Positions 8,052 to 14,984 of a stretch of 19,440 nucleotides of DNA are shown here, in pieces; position 1 is the stretch's first letter; every line of letters begins with the position of its first letter. The notes beneath the pieces are model-generated. The model had not been told where the DNA came from and made no database searches. It saw nothing but the letters and a program-made list of their open reading frames with translations. Source of the DNA: an uncultured beta proteobacterium (lineage in GTDB: Bacteria > Pseudomonadota > Gammaproteobacteria > Burkholderiales > Burkholderiaceae); the NCBI GenBank assembly GCA_903938955.1, contig CAJAFJ010000744.1, positions 1 to 19,440 on the forward strand, in the 5' to 3' direction. The position numbers and the translations under genes are program-made.

Positions 8052-8986
8052 GACGGACTTTCAACCGGTCGCACGTCGCGTTCAAAACGCGCAATGTAGT
8101 CTGCCACTACCTTGTAATGGGCATCGCTGGAAGGGTGAAAGCGCGTGGTTTGCATGCTGTCAAGAATGACGCGACCCGGTGCCGTTTGCGGCAAAGCCAG
8201 CAGCATGGCCGTGACCTGCTGGGCCAGTGCGGCAGGCACATCGTCGCGCACCATGACCGAGTTATTGAGCAACGACGGCGTTTCCCAGGCGATCTGTAGC
8301 TGGGCTGCTTCTTGGGGGTGATCCTGTTGAAACAGCCGCCAGGGCGGTGGCCAGGTGGCCCCGGCGGCGGTCTGCTTGAGGTACACATTCATGATGGAAG
8401 ATTCTTGCGAGCCCACATACACGTTTTGGATATCACGCCGGATGTTGATGCCGTGTGCGTGCAGATAAGCCTGCGGCATGATGGCGGCTGCCAGCGCCGT
8501 GTACGAGGGGTAACTCACGCTTTTGCCCTTCAGATCGGCCGGCTGTGCAATGCCCCCGTCTTTGCGCACCAGAAAAATACCTTTGAAGTCCGACGCATCG
8601 CCCGCCATGGCGATCACGTGGTAGCCGACCTGGATGGCTTGCAAGGTTTGCCAGGGGTTGGGCAGCAAAAAATCAGGACCGCGCTGGCGAAACTTTTTTT
8701 CAAACGCCTGGTAATCCCGGGATGACTCCAGCTCAATCCTCACGCCCTGCAATTGGCGGTTCAGGTGATCCACCAGAGGCTGGTAGGCCGCGCTGAGCTT
8801 CTCCGGGTTGTGCAAGGGATGCACCGCCAGCCGGTAAACCCGCGCCTGGCTTGCCTTGGGGGTGCGGCTGTATTGCAGGGTCGCGTCGGATGACTCTGGC
8901 GCGCAAGCCACGAGCGCCCAACTGGTGACCAGGAGCGCCAGGAAGTTGACCAGGGCCCCCAAACCCTGCGTTCTGTTTGCATGCAT
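8048..8986 (-). CDS. PhnD-like periplasmic substrate-binding lipoprotein
   Basis: The protein (312 residues from the ATG at 8984-8986; an in-frame GTG three codons earlier at 8995 is an alternative) begins with a short basic n-region, a hydrophobic stretch and a lipobox LVAC with Cys28. It should be a lipoprotein. The mature part resembles the phosphate/phosphite/phosphonate-binding PhnD family: a YRLAVHPLHNPEKLSAAYQPLVDHLN start, a lobe with PDFLLPNPW, LKGKSVSYPSYTALAA, and NSVMVRDDVPAALAQQVTAMLLAL near the end. No ABC permease or ATPase gene is adjacent. Instead it overlaps a membrane diguanylate cyclase gene. I infer a role as a periplasmic ligand sensor for that cyclase rather than in transport; the ligand is unknown. 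Confidence 0.82.
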   Translation of the reverse strand: MHANRTQGLGALVNFLALLVTSWALVACAPESSDATLQYSRTPKASQARVYRLAVHPLHNPEKLSAAYQPLVDHLNRQLQGVRIELESSRDYQAFEKKFRQRGPDFLLPNPWQTLQAIQVGYHVIAMAGDASDFKGIFLVRKDGGIAQPADLKGKSVSYPSYTALAAAIMPQAYLHAHGINIRRDIQNVYVGSQESSIMNVYLKQTAAGATWPPPWRLFQQDHPQEAAQLQIAWETPSLLNNSVMVRDDVPAALAQQVTAMLLALPQTAPGRVILDSMQTTRFHPSSDAHYKVVADYIARFERDVRPVESPS

Positions 8987-9064
8987 AAGAGCCACGTTTC
9001 TAGTTTGTTTTTTTGATGATAGCGGCTGTTATTTGTTGTTGCTTGGATTTTTCAGGCCGCGACG

Positions 9065-10351
9065 TTACTGCAGGCGCTGCAGAAGCTCCAGAGTGGGATA
9101 GCCGTCTGCGGGCAGGCCCAGGCTGCGCTGGTAGTGGCGAATGCCGCGCTGCGTGGCCGGGCCGAGCATGCCGTCGGGCGTGCCGCTGTCAAAACCGCGG
9201 GCGTTCAGCGCCGCCTGCAGCGCCAGCAACTGGCTGCGCGTCAGGGCGGTTAAATCGCGCGGCCAGAGTGCTTGCACTGCAGGGCCGCCGGCCAGGCGTT
9301 GCGCCAGCAGGCTGACGGCGAGCGCGTAGCTGGTCGAGTTGTTGTAGCGCAGGATGGTGCGGAAGTTGGCGCCGACCAAAAAGGCGGGGCCGCGCGCGCT
9401 GGCGGGCAGCAGGATGGCGCTGTCGGGCAACATCGGCAGCGGTGCGCCGTCCATCGCTTGCACGCCCTCGTCTGCCCAAAGGCTGGCGGGCTGGCGCACA
9501 TCGGCGTCGGCGCGCGCGTAGTCAAAGCCCGGCGGCAGGCGCACTTCCAGCCCCCACGGCTGGCCGGCCTGCCAACCCGATTTGGCCAAAAAGTTGGCGG
9601 TGGACGCCATCACGTCGGGCACGCTGCCCCACAGGTCGCGTCGGCCATCGCCATCGGCATCGACCGCATGGGCCAGGTAGTTGGAGGGTAAAAACTGTGT
9701 CTGCCCCATCGCACCGGCCCACGACCCAATCATCTGCGCACGGTCGATGTCGCGGTTTTGCAGGATTTTCAAGGCGGCGAGCAACTGGCCCTGCGCCCAT
9801 GCCTCGCGTCGGCCCTCAAAACCGAGCGTCGCCAGGGCGTCGATGGTCGGGATGTCGCCGACAAAACTGCCGTAATGGCTCTCCATGCCCCAGATCGCGA
9901 CCAGGGTCTCGGCCGGGACGCCGTAGCGCGCGGCAATGGGATCGATCACCGGGCGCAGTGGCTGCAGCTTGTCCTGGCCCCGGGCGATGCGCTGCGGTGA
10001 CAGTGCGTTGCCGAGATAGTCGCCGACCGTGCGGGTGAACTCGGGCTGCGCCCGATCCAGCTCAATGACGCGCGGGAGGAAGCGGACGGTGTCGAAGGCG
10101 TTTTTGAGCGTGGCCTCGTCGATACCCGCTGCGCGGGCGCTGGTGCTGAAGTCGGCTATCCAGCGGCCAAACTTCTGGCGGTGGTCCAGCGCGGCGGATG
10201 CGGCTGGGGTCGGGCTGGCAACAACCGACGCTGGCACTTTGGTTTCGACCGGTGGTGCGGTGGAACAACCGGCCAGCGCAAGGCTGGTCAGCAACGCAGT
10301 CACAAGGCTGCAGCGCGCTGACGCTGAAAAATAAAGGGGTGTGTTGTGCAT
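9065..10351 (-). CDS. MltB-family lytic murein transglycosylase lipoprotein
   Basis: I start at the ATG 10349-10351 because it gives a signal peptide with lipobox LAGC (Cys29); the longer frame upstream would run into the divergent helicase promoter region. The 428-residue protein has an SLT/MltB catalytic domain with ETLVAIWGMESHYGSFVGD, in which E157 is the expected catalytic acid. GSWAGAMGQTQFLPSNY (209-225) and an EF-hand-like DADGDGRRDLW (231-241) follow. The last 60 residues (about 368-428) form a PG_binding_1 domain (DGMLGPATQRGIRHYQR). It should cleave peptidoglycan glycan strands, leaving 1,6-anhydro-MurNAc ends, in the periplasm. It lies upstream of and in the same direction as the binding protein/cyclase pair, with 78 bases between. 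Confidence 0.93.
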   Translation of the reverse strand: MHNTPLYFSASARCSLVTALLTSLALAGCSTAPPVETKVPASVVASPTPAASAALDHRQKFGRWIADFSTSARAAGIDEATLKNAFDTVRFLPRVIELDRAQPEFTRTVGDYLGNALSPQRIARGQDKLQPLRPVIDPIAARYGVPAETLVAIWGMESHYGSFVGDIPTIDALATLGFEGRREAWAQGQLLAALKILQNRDIDRAQMIGSWAGAMGQTQFLPSNYLAHAVDADGDGRRDLWGSVPDVMASTANFLAKSGWQAGQPWGLEVRLPPGFDYARADADVRQPASLWADEGVQAMDGAPLPMLPDSAILLPASARGPAFLVGANFRTILRYNNSTSYALAVSLLAQRLAGGPAVQALWPRDLTALTRSQLLALQAALNARGFDSGTPDGMLGPATQRGIRHYQRSLGLPADGYPTLELLQRLQ

Positions 10352-10398
10352 ACGCCCGATTTTCGTCCTTGTCGAAAGCCTGTATTGTTGGCAACCCC

Positions 10399-10425
10399 GT
10401 GGCGGCCCGCTGTGGGCTCCGCCAC
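10399..10425. promoter_or_regulatory. Hairpin in the divergent mltB-like/helicase intergenic region
   Basis: GTGGCGG (10399-10405) and CCGCCAC (10419-10425) are perfect inverted repeats. Inside, CCC (10406-10408) can pair with GGG (10414-10416) around a five-base loop. The helix ends 16 bases before the helicase ATG at 10442. No U-tract follows on either strand, so it is unlikely to be a terminator. It could be a 5'-UTR structure or a binding site; function is unknown. Confidence 0.3.
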
Positions 10426-10441
10426 GCGGCACAATTCCCAT

Positions 10442-12931
10442 ATGCCCCACCCTCGCAGCCCTGTCATCGGCCACTTTCGCCCGCGCATCACCCTGCAAAC
10501 GCTGGACCGCGGCCACGGGCTGCTGGGCCTTAAACCGCAAGGCAAACTCGGCCCCCGCGGCGACAGCGTGACGCTGGCCCAGTTCGACTGGACCTATCAG
10601 ACCGAGGCGGGTGACCGCTGGCAAACGCCCGCCCCCAGCTCAATCCTGAACAATCGCCCGGCGTCTGTGCAGGAACTGTTCGACACCGGCGGCCCGGTGG
10701 TGCAGATGCAGCGCGACCTGGCCGCTGAAGCCGACGCGATGGACTTGGTGTGGGACATGGGCTTTGTCCCGTTGGCCGACAGCACTTTTCAATGGCGCAG
10801 CCGTGCTCGCAGCCCGGTGTTGGGTGCCGTGTGGACGCTGCCGCAAGAAGCGTTGTTTGGCGACTTCTGGGCCGACCAAATCCCGCAACTGCAAGCCCAA
10901 GGCTGGTCGGTGGTGGTGCAACCCGGCTTTGCCCACGAGAGCGTGCCGGTGCAACGCTGGAAGCTGGTGGTCAGTCCCGACACCGGTGAGGTGCTGGGCA
11001 AGGAGCTTGACAGCCCGCTGGTCAAACCCGAGCGGGGTGTCGACAAGCTGCACCTCCCGGCACGCGAAGGGGCCTGGCTGCTGAGCCTGGGTATCGAAAT
11101 CGACGGTCAAACGCTGGACCTGGCGCCCCTGCTGGCCGACCTGCTGCGCCGCGACGCCCGCTGGCTCAACGCGGCGCAATTCGCCGCCATCGACGACCTG
11201 GCCATCGTGTCGCTGCGCGCGCCGGGGGGCAAGCGCATCGATGCGCCCGCCGCGCCGCTCAAGGCCATCATCGGCGCGATGGTGGACCTGCTGACCGACC
11301 CGCTTCGCCAGCCACATCAGGGCTTGCTGCGCCTGGGCGCGTGGGAGGCGCGTCGGCTTGATGCCTTGCGTGCCAGCCTGCTGGAAACCCACCGTGTGGG
11401 GGCGCACAACACTTGGCAACTCGAAGGCGATTTGGGTCTGGCCAGCCTGGCCCAGCGCTTGAAAGCCCTGGGTGCGCCGCAAGCCGTGGCCGCACCCGCA
11501 GGCCTGCAAGTGCAACTGCGCCCCTACCAGCTGGAAGGCCTGGCCTGGCTGCAATACCTGCGCCGGCACAGCCTGGGCGGCATCCTGGCCGACGACATGG
11601 GTCTGGGCAAAACCGCGCAGGCGCTGGCCCATGTGCTGACAGAAAAACACGCCGGGCGACTCGATCGGCCGGTGCTGGTGGTGGTGCCCACGTCGCTCAT
11701 CTTCAACTGGCAGCTTGAGGCCCAACGCATGGCCCCCGGCCTGCGCCTGCTGACTTTGCAGGGGCCGCAGCGTGCAGCGCTGTTTGACCAAATGCCTGAT
11801 CACGACCTGGTGTTGACCACTTACCCGCTGCTGTGGCGCGACGCGGAGGCGCTGGCCGCGCAGCCCTTTCACCTGGTGATCCTGGACGAAGCGCAGATGG
11901 TGAAAAACGCGGGCAGCCGCAGCGCCCGCGCCCTGCGCCGCCTGCAAACGCGCCACAGCCTGTGCCTGACCGGCACGCCGATGGAGAATCATCTGGGCGA
12001 GCTGTGGGCCCAGTTTGACTGGCTGATGCCCGGCTTTCTGGGCGATGCGCGCCACTTTGCCGCCCACTGGCGCAAGCCGATCGAGGAGAACGGCGAAACC
12101 CTGCGCGCGGCGCTGCTGGCCCAGCGCGTGCGCCCCTTCATCCTGCGCCGCCGCAAGCAGGATGTGGCCAGCGAACTGCCGCCGCGCACCGAGGTCATCC
12201 AGCGCGTGCAGCTGCAGGGCCAGCAACGCGAACTGTACGAGAGCGTGCGCGTCGCGGCCGATGTGCAGGTGCGCCGCGTGCTGCAACGCCAGAGTTTTAA
12301 CGGCGCGCAAATCAGCATCCTGGACGCGCTGCTCAAGCTGCGTCAGGTCTGCTGCGACCCGTATCTGGTCAAGGGCAGCCAACATGGCCCCAGCATGTCG
12401 CGCGCCAAGCTGGAGTTGCTGGCCGACCTGCTGCCCACACTGGTAGAAGAAGGACGCCGCGTGCTGGTGTTCTCGCAGTTCACCGAGCTGCTAGCCCTGA
12501 TTGCAGAACAACTGCAGGCCCTGAAGTTGCCGTTTCTGAGTCTGACCGGCCAGACCCCAACCCAGGCGCGCGGCAAGGTGGTGCAGCGGTTTCAGGCGCT
12601 GGAAGTGCCCGTGCTGTTGCTCAGCCTGAAGGCCGGCGGCATCGGCCTGAACCTGACCGCTGCCGATACCGTGATTCACATGGACCCGTGGTGGAACCCC
12701 GCCGTGGAAGAACAGGCGACCGCGCGCGCCCACCGCATCGGCCAGGACCGGCCGGTGTTCGTCTACAAACTGGTGGTGCAAGGCAGTATTGAGGAGCGCA
12801 TGCTGGAATTGCAGGCGCGCAAACTGGCGCTGGCCAACAGCGTGCTGGGGCACGACAACGAAGGTACGCTCAAGTTTGACGCCGCGGATCTGGATGCCTT
12901 ACTGGCCCCGTTACTACACTTCACGGCATGA
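10442..12931 (+). CDS. SNF2-family DEAD/DEAH-box ATPase/helicase
   Basis: The 829-residue protein (ATG at 10442; an upstream GTG at 10346 would overlap the divergent lipoprotein start and is not favoured) has a complete SNF2 motor. Motif I DDMGLGKT begins at residue 384, motif II DEAQ is at 482-485, and motif III TGTPMEN follows. The RecA-2 lobe has VFSQFTELL, SLKAGGIGLNLTAADTVIHMDPWWNPAVEEQATARAHRIGQ and the C-terminal SIEERM. The 350-residue N-terminal region has no SWIM zinc finger that I can see. Such proteins translocate on duplex DNA and remodel protein-DNA complexes; bacterial relatives include RapA and many uncharacterised SNF2 proteins. A 5'-nuclease gene follows 27 bases downstream, which suggests a joint role in DNA metabolism. 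The specific role is unknown. Confidence 0.93.
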   Translation: MPHPRSPVIGHFRPRITLQTLDRGHGLLGLKPQGKLGPRGDSVTLAQFDWTYQTEAGDRWQTPAPSSILNNRPASVQELFDTGGPVVQMQRDLAAEADAMDLVWDMGFVPLADSTFQWRSRARSPVLGAVWTLPQEALFGDFWADQIPQLQAQGWSVVVQPGFAHESVPVQRWKLVVSPDTGEVLGKELDSPLVKPERGVDKLHLPAREGAWLLSLGIEIDGQTLDLAPLLADLLRRDARWLNAAQFAAIDDLAIVSLRAPGGKRIDAPAAPLKAIIGAMVDLLTDPLRQPHQGLLRLGAWEARRLDALRASLLETHRVGAHNTWQLEGDLGLASLAQRLKALGAPQAVAAPAGLQVQLRPYQLEGLAWLQYLRRHSLGGILADDMGLGKTAQALAHVLTEKHAGRLDRPVLVVVPTSLIFNWQLEAQRMAPGLRLLTLQGPQRAALFDQMPDHDLVLTTYPLLWRDAEALAAQPFHLVILDEAQMVKNAGSRSARALRRLQTRHSLCLTGTPMENHLGELWAQFDWLMPGFLGDARHFAAHWRKPIEENGETLRAALLAQRVRPFILRRRKQDVASELPPRTEVIQRVQLQGQQRELYESVRVAADVQVRRVLQRQSFNGAQISILDALLKLRQVCCDPYLVKGSQHGPSMSRAKLELLADLLPTLVEEGRRVLVFSQFTELLALIAEQLQALKLPFLSLTGQTPTQARGKVVQRFQALEVPVLLLSLKAGGIGLNLTAADTVIHMDPWWNPAVEEQATARAHRIGQDRPVFVYKLVVQGSIEERMLELQARKLALANSVLGHDNEGTLKFDAADLDALLAPLLHFTA

Positions 12932-12958
12932 GAACTTTCAAACAGGCGTGACCACAAG

Positions 12959-13732
12959 ATGTCTCTACTGATTATTGATGCACTGAACATCATCCGGCGC
13001 ATCCACGAGGCGGTGCCCGGGGAAGAAAGCGAGGAGCGGGTGGCAGACACCGTCACCTCCAGCCTGGCCTCCTTCCGGCGCGCCCTCAACACGCACCGCC
13101 CGACCCATGCCGTGGCGGTGTTTGACCATGGCGGCCGCACCTGGAAGCATGCGCTTTATGCGCCCTACCAGGCCCACCGAAAACCCATGCCGCAACTGTT
13201 GCGCGACGGCTTGCTGACCCTCAAGCAAGAACTGCGGAGCCTCGGTTTGCACTGGATTGCCATTGAGGGCATCGAGGCCGACGACGCCATTGCCGCCTTA
13301 GCGGAAAAGTGGTGCCAGGCCAGTTCTGAGAGGGCCATTATTTTGTCGACCGACAAGGACTTTTTGCAACTGCTGAGTGAGCAGGTGTGCATCTACGATC
13401 ACTTCAAGGGCCTGTGGCGCGACGAGGTCTATGTGCTGGAAAAATTCGGCGTCAAACCGTCCCAGATGGGCGATCTACTGGCCCTCATGGGCGATGCGGT
13501 GGATGGCATTCCGGGGGTAGACAAGGTCGGCCTCAAAACCGCCGCCGGCCTGCTTCGCATTCACGGCCATCTGGACCGGGTGATCTCCAACGCCGACAAG
13601 GTGTCAGGACAAGTCGGTGCCAACCTGCGCCAAGGGGTTGAGATGGCGCGGCTGTCCAGACAACTGGTGTCCTTCAAGACCGATATGCCGCTGGGTTTGA
13701 CTTGGCGGATGTTGTCGCAGACGCAGGCTTAG
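12959..13732 (+). CDS. Stand-alone 5'-3' exonuclease / flap-endonuclease domain protein
   Basis: This 257-residue protein matches the N-terminal 5'-nuclease domain of DNA polymerase I without a polymerase. The acidic metal-site residues line up with those of Pol I/FEN enzymes: D7 (IIDALN), D56 (VFDHGG), E106-D108-D109 (IEADDA), D132 and D134 (STDKDF), and D179 and D182 (GDAVDGIPG). The helix-3-turn-helix segment GVDKVGLKTAAGLL follows. As I recall, E. coli Xni/ExoIX lacks the last acidic pair, so this protein looks more like a full two-metal 5'-nuclease than a strict Xni; I therefore give no symbol. It is expected to remove 5' flaps or RNA primers. It sits directly downstream of the SNF2 gene in the same direction. 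Confidence 0.88.
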   Translation: MSLLIIDALNIIRRIHEAVPGEESEERVADTVTSSLASFRRALNTHRPTHAVAVFDHGGRTWKHALYAPYQAHRKPMPQLLRDGLLTLKQELRSLGLHWIAIEGIEADDAIAALAEKWCQASSERAIILSTDKDFLQLLSEQVCIYDHFKGLWRDEVYVLEKFGVKPSQMGDLLALMGDAVDGIPGVDKVGLKTAAGLLRIHGHLDRVISNADKVSGQVGANLRQGVEMARLSRQLVSFKTDMPLGLTWRMLSQTQA

Positions 13733-13747
13733 CGGTTGACTTTGACC

Positions 13748-13770
13748 GCCAGTGCGACTGGCTTGATTTT
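13748..13770 (+). terminator. Probable rho-independent terminator after the 5'-nuclease gene
   Basis: GCCAGT (13748-13753) and ACTGGC (13757-13762) form a perfect 6-bp stem with a GCG loop, followed by the T-rich TTGATTTT. It starts 15 bases after the nuclease stop codon. The U-tract is interrupted, so efficiency may be modest. Confidence 0.4.
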
Positions 13771-13781
13771 GTGCATGCCGC

Positions 13782-13810
13782 TTCAGATGCCGCGCGACGG
13801 GTGCTACTAT
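13782..13810 (+). promoter_or_regulatory. Predicted sigma-70 promoter of the toxin-antitoxin operon
   Basis: TTCAGA (13782-13787) is a partial -35 match and TACTAT (13805-13810) a good -10 match, separated by 17 bases. Transcription would start near 13817, just ahead of the GGAG ribosome binding site at 13824-13827. The -10 lies inside a palindrome listed separately. Confidence 0.45.
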
Positions 13811-13818
13811 AGTGACAC
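13801..13818. promoter_or_regulatory. Palindrome over the -10 box, candidate antitoxin operator
   Basis: The 18-base sequence reads GTG-CT-ACTATAGT-GA-CAC. ACTATAGT is a perfect 8-base palindrome and GTG/CAC are symmetric outer arms, so 14 of 18 positions are symmetric. Ribbon-helix-helix antitoxins typically bind such short palindromes at their own promoter. Its overlap with the predicted -10 fits autorepression, but binding is inferred. Confidence 0.45.
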
Positions 13819-13833
13819 CTTTTGGAGAATGCC

Positions 13834-14142
13834 ATGTCCCAGACCACCACCCTCAAACTCCCCGATGCGTTAAAGGCCACCATAGCCCAAGTGGCCGCGC
13901 TGGAGGGAAAAACCTCCCATGCACTGATGGTGGAAACACTTCAAACCGCGATGGACGATGCCTTGGCGCGCCAACAGTTTTACGCCAACGCTGAAGCGGC
14001 CATGGCAGACACGCTGCGCACCAACCAGGCCTATCGACCTGAAGACGTCAAGGCCTATATCTTGGCGCGCGCGCAGGGATGCAACCCGGTGCGGCCCACG
14101 CCCGTGCCCTTTGATCCCTCGAAGCCCATGGCGAACGCATGA
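13834..14142 (+). CDS. CopG/ribbon-helix-helix antitoxin
   Basis: The start is the ATG at 13834, seven codons' worth of sequence being untenable upstream because GGAG at 13824-13827 is the ribosome binding site, six bases ahead. The 102-residue protein opens with TTTLKLPDALKATIAQVAALEGKTSHALMVETLQTAMDD, a beta strand followed by two helices as in ribbon-helix-helix (CopG/ParD-like) DNA-binding proteins. The C-terminal part, with VPFDPSKP near the end, is probably the toxin-binding tail. It is expected to bind DNA as a dimer of ribbons, repress its own promoter and neutralise the downstream toxin. Its last four bases are the ATGA that starts the toxin gene, so the pair is translationally coupled. 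Confidence 0.82.
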   Translation: MSQTTTLKLPDALKATIAQVAALEGKTSHALMVETLQTAMDDALARQQFYANAEAAMADTLRTNQAYRPEDVKAYILARAQGCNPVRPTPVPFDPSKPMANA

Positions 14143-14435
14143 ACGAGGTTCAGTACACCGAGCAGGCATTGAACGACCTTGAAAGAGTGACCGATTTCTT
14201 GTTGGGCACTGACCCTAAGGCGGCTCTCGCCACCGTGGGCATTATTTTTGAAGCGCTGGCAATTTTGACGCACAGCCCCGAGATTGGGCGCAAGGTGCGC
14301 CCGGGCTATAGGGAGTTGGTGATATCCCGTGGCCATTCGGGCTATTTGGCGCTGTACCAATTTTTCCCGGTCACCCAAAAGGTACTGGTATTGGCGGTGC
14401 GCCACCAGCGCGAGGCGGGGTACAAGAGCGTTTGA
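14139..14435 (+). CDS. ParE/RelE-family toxin
   Basis: This 98-residue protein has the size and pattern of ParE/RelE-superfamily toxins. The N-terminal YTEQALNDLERVTDFLLG helix region, SPEIGRKVRPGYRELVI, GYLALYQF and the closing VLAVRHQREAGY are all family hallmarks; the last closely resembles the RHxRExxY ending common in ParE-like proteins. Whether it attacks gyrase (ParE) or ribosome-bound mRNA (RelE) cannot be decided from sequence; the ribbon-helix-helix partner favours a ParE-type system. The start overlaps the antitoxin stop (ATGA at 14139-14142). Downstream, the + strand carries two hairpin-plus-T-tract structures, which would end the operon. Confidence 0.85.
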   Translation: MNEVQYTEQALNDLERVTDFLLGTDPKAALATVGIIFEALAILTHSPEIGRKVRPGYRELVISRGHSGYLALYQFFPVTQKVLVLAVRHQREAGYKSV

Positions 14436-14456
14436 AACCGGTATAGCCTACAATCT

Positions 14457-14533
14457 AAAAACACCCGCGAAGTCGTTTCGGACGTTAAGAGAAGGGGGCG
14501 AAAGCCAGCATGCACTCGTCGCGGGTGTTTTTT
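14457..14533. terminator. 14-bp inverted repeat, bidirectional terminator-like structure
   Basis: A perfect 14-bp inverted repeat (14457-14470 against 14519-14532) encloses 48 bases. The outer five A/T pairs give a T-tract on either strand after a GC-rich stem (CACCCGCGA/TCGCGGGTG): six T's on +, five on -. It lies between the convergent toxin gene and the PBECR gene, where a shared terminator is expected. The loop is long for a simple terminator and itself folds; see the RNA candidate. Confidence 0.6.
14461..14533 (+). ncRNA. Candidate 73-nt structured small RNA
   Basis: A -10-like TACAAT at 14449-14454 places a possible start at about 14461, the first base of a perfect 10-bp closing helix (14461-14470 with 14519-14528) that ends in a T6 tract. 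Inside are a small hairpin (GTC/GAC, 14472-14483) and GGC-GAAA-GCC (14497-14506), a stem with a GNRA tetraloop. The whole would be a compact three-way-junction RNA. No good -35 is visible at 16-18 bases, so transcription from its own promoter is uncertain. It could equally be the processed end of the toxin-antitoxin transcript or only a terminator. Confidence 0.3.
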
Positions 14534-14534
14534 A

Positions 14535-14984
14535 TCAGGCGCTCCAGGCGCCTATTTTTTTGCGCAACGAGTCGGTAGCCACCAGCTTATGCTTGCCCCG
14601 AATCTCCTCGACGTGCCGGTAGCCAATGCCATCGATGACCTTCACAAACACGATGACATCGCGGCCAATTTTGTTCTTGCCGTCTGCAAACACGTTATCC
14701 GGTTGCGCAGTTATCAAGGGAATCAGTCCAAAGTCGTCTAGTACGACAGCGACCTGTCCACGCCTGCTTTCTTTAGCTGGGTCGCCGTGTTGCTTGATGG
14801 TGTGGCGCACGCCGTAGTTGTCCAAGACGCGGGTGAATCCAGCAACATCAATCCCGGTTTTTTCAAGAATCAGCCCGGCGTTATCGACTTTCCCGATGAT
14901 CGTGACTGTGCGCCGATCCGCAATGTGCATGGCCTCGCTGGCAAATTTTGTAATCTCTGCGCTGTTTGCGGGGGGGTGACACAT
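14535..14984 (-). CDS. PBECR-type (barnase/EndoU/colicin/RelE-like) nuclease domain protein
   Basis: The 149-residue protein starts at ATG 14982-14984, whose A overlaps the stop of the methyltransferase gene (TGATG). It shows the pattern I associate with PBECR domains (phage-barnase-EndoU-colicinE5/D-RelE-like nucleases, seen in phage and conjugative-element polyvalent proteins). VLDNYGVRHTIKQHGD (about 53-68) holds the likely catalytic His region (H61, H66). GQVAVVLDDFGLIPLITAQPDNV follows, then a strand-rich end with RDVIVFVKVIDGIGYRHVEEIR and KLVATDSLRKK. In polyvalent proteins this domain is one of many; here it stands alone. Ribonuclease activity is inferred from family membership. No signal peptide is visible. 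Coupling to a restriction-modification enzyme suggests an effector or accessory role. Confidence 0.6.
   Translation of the reverse strand: MCHPPANSAEITKFASEAMHIADRRTVTIIGKVDNAGLILEKTGIDVAGFTRVLDNYGVRHTIKQHGDPAKESRRGQVAVVLDDFGLIPLITAQPDNVFADGKNKIGRDVIVFVKVIDGIGYRHVEEIRGKHKLVATDSLRKKIGAWSA
14538..14561 (+). terminator. Second + strand terminator hairpin inside the PBECR gene end
   Basis: GGCGC (14538-14542), a TCCAG loop and GCGCC (14548-14552) are followed by TA and seven T's (14555-14561). It lies within the last codons of the convergent PBECR gene and would stop read-through from the toxin-antitoxin operon, making a tandem terminator with the 14-bp repeat. Confidence 0.5.

Noticed and set aside
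10640..12385. 581-codon minus-strand open frame opposite the SNF2 gene
   Set aside because: Length is explained by GC-rich codon bias; the + strand frame has all helicase motifs and the antisense product is Gln/His/Arg-rich without domains.
12959..13732. Assignment of the 5'-nuclease as xni
   Set aside because: It retains the GDxxDxIPG acidic pair that, as I recall, E. coli Xni lacks, so the symbol would overstate the match.
14461..14533. Structured element considered as an integron attC site or a transposon end
   Set aside because: GTTAAGA is present but the paired core RYYYAAC/GTTRRRY arrangement is not, and no transposase or target-site duplication is visible.
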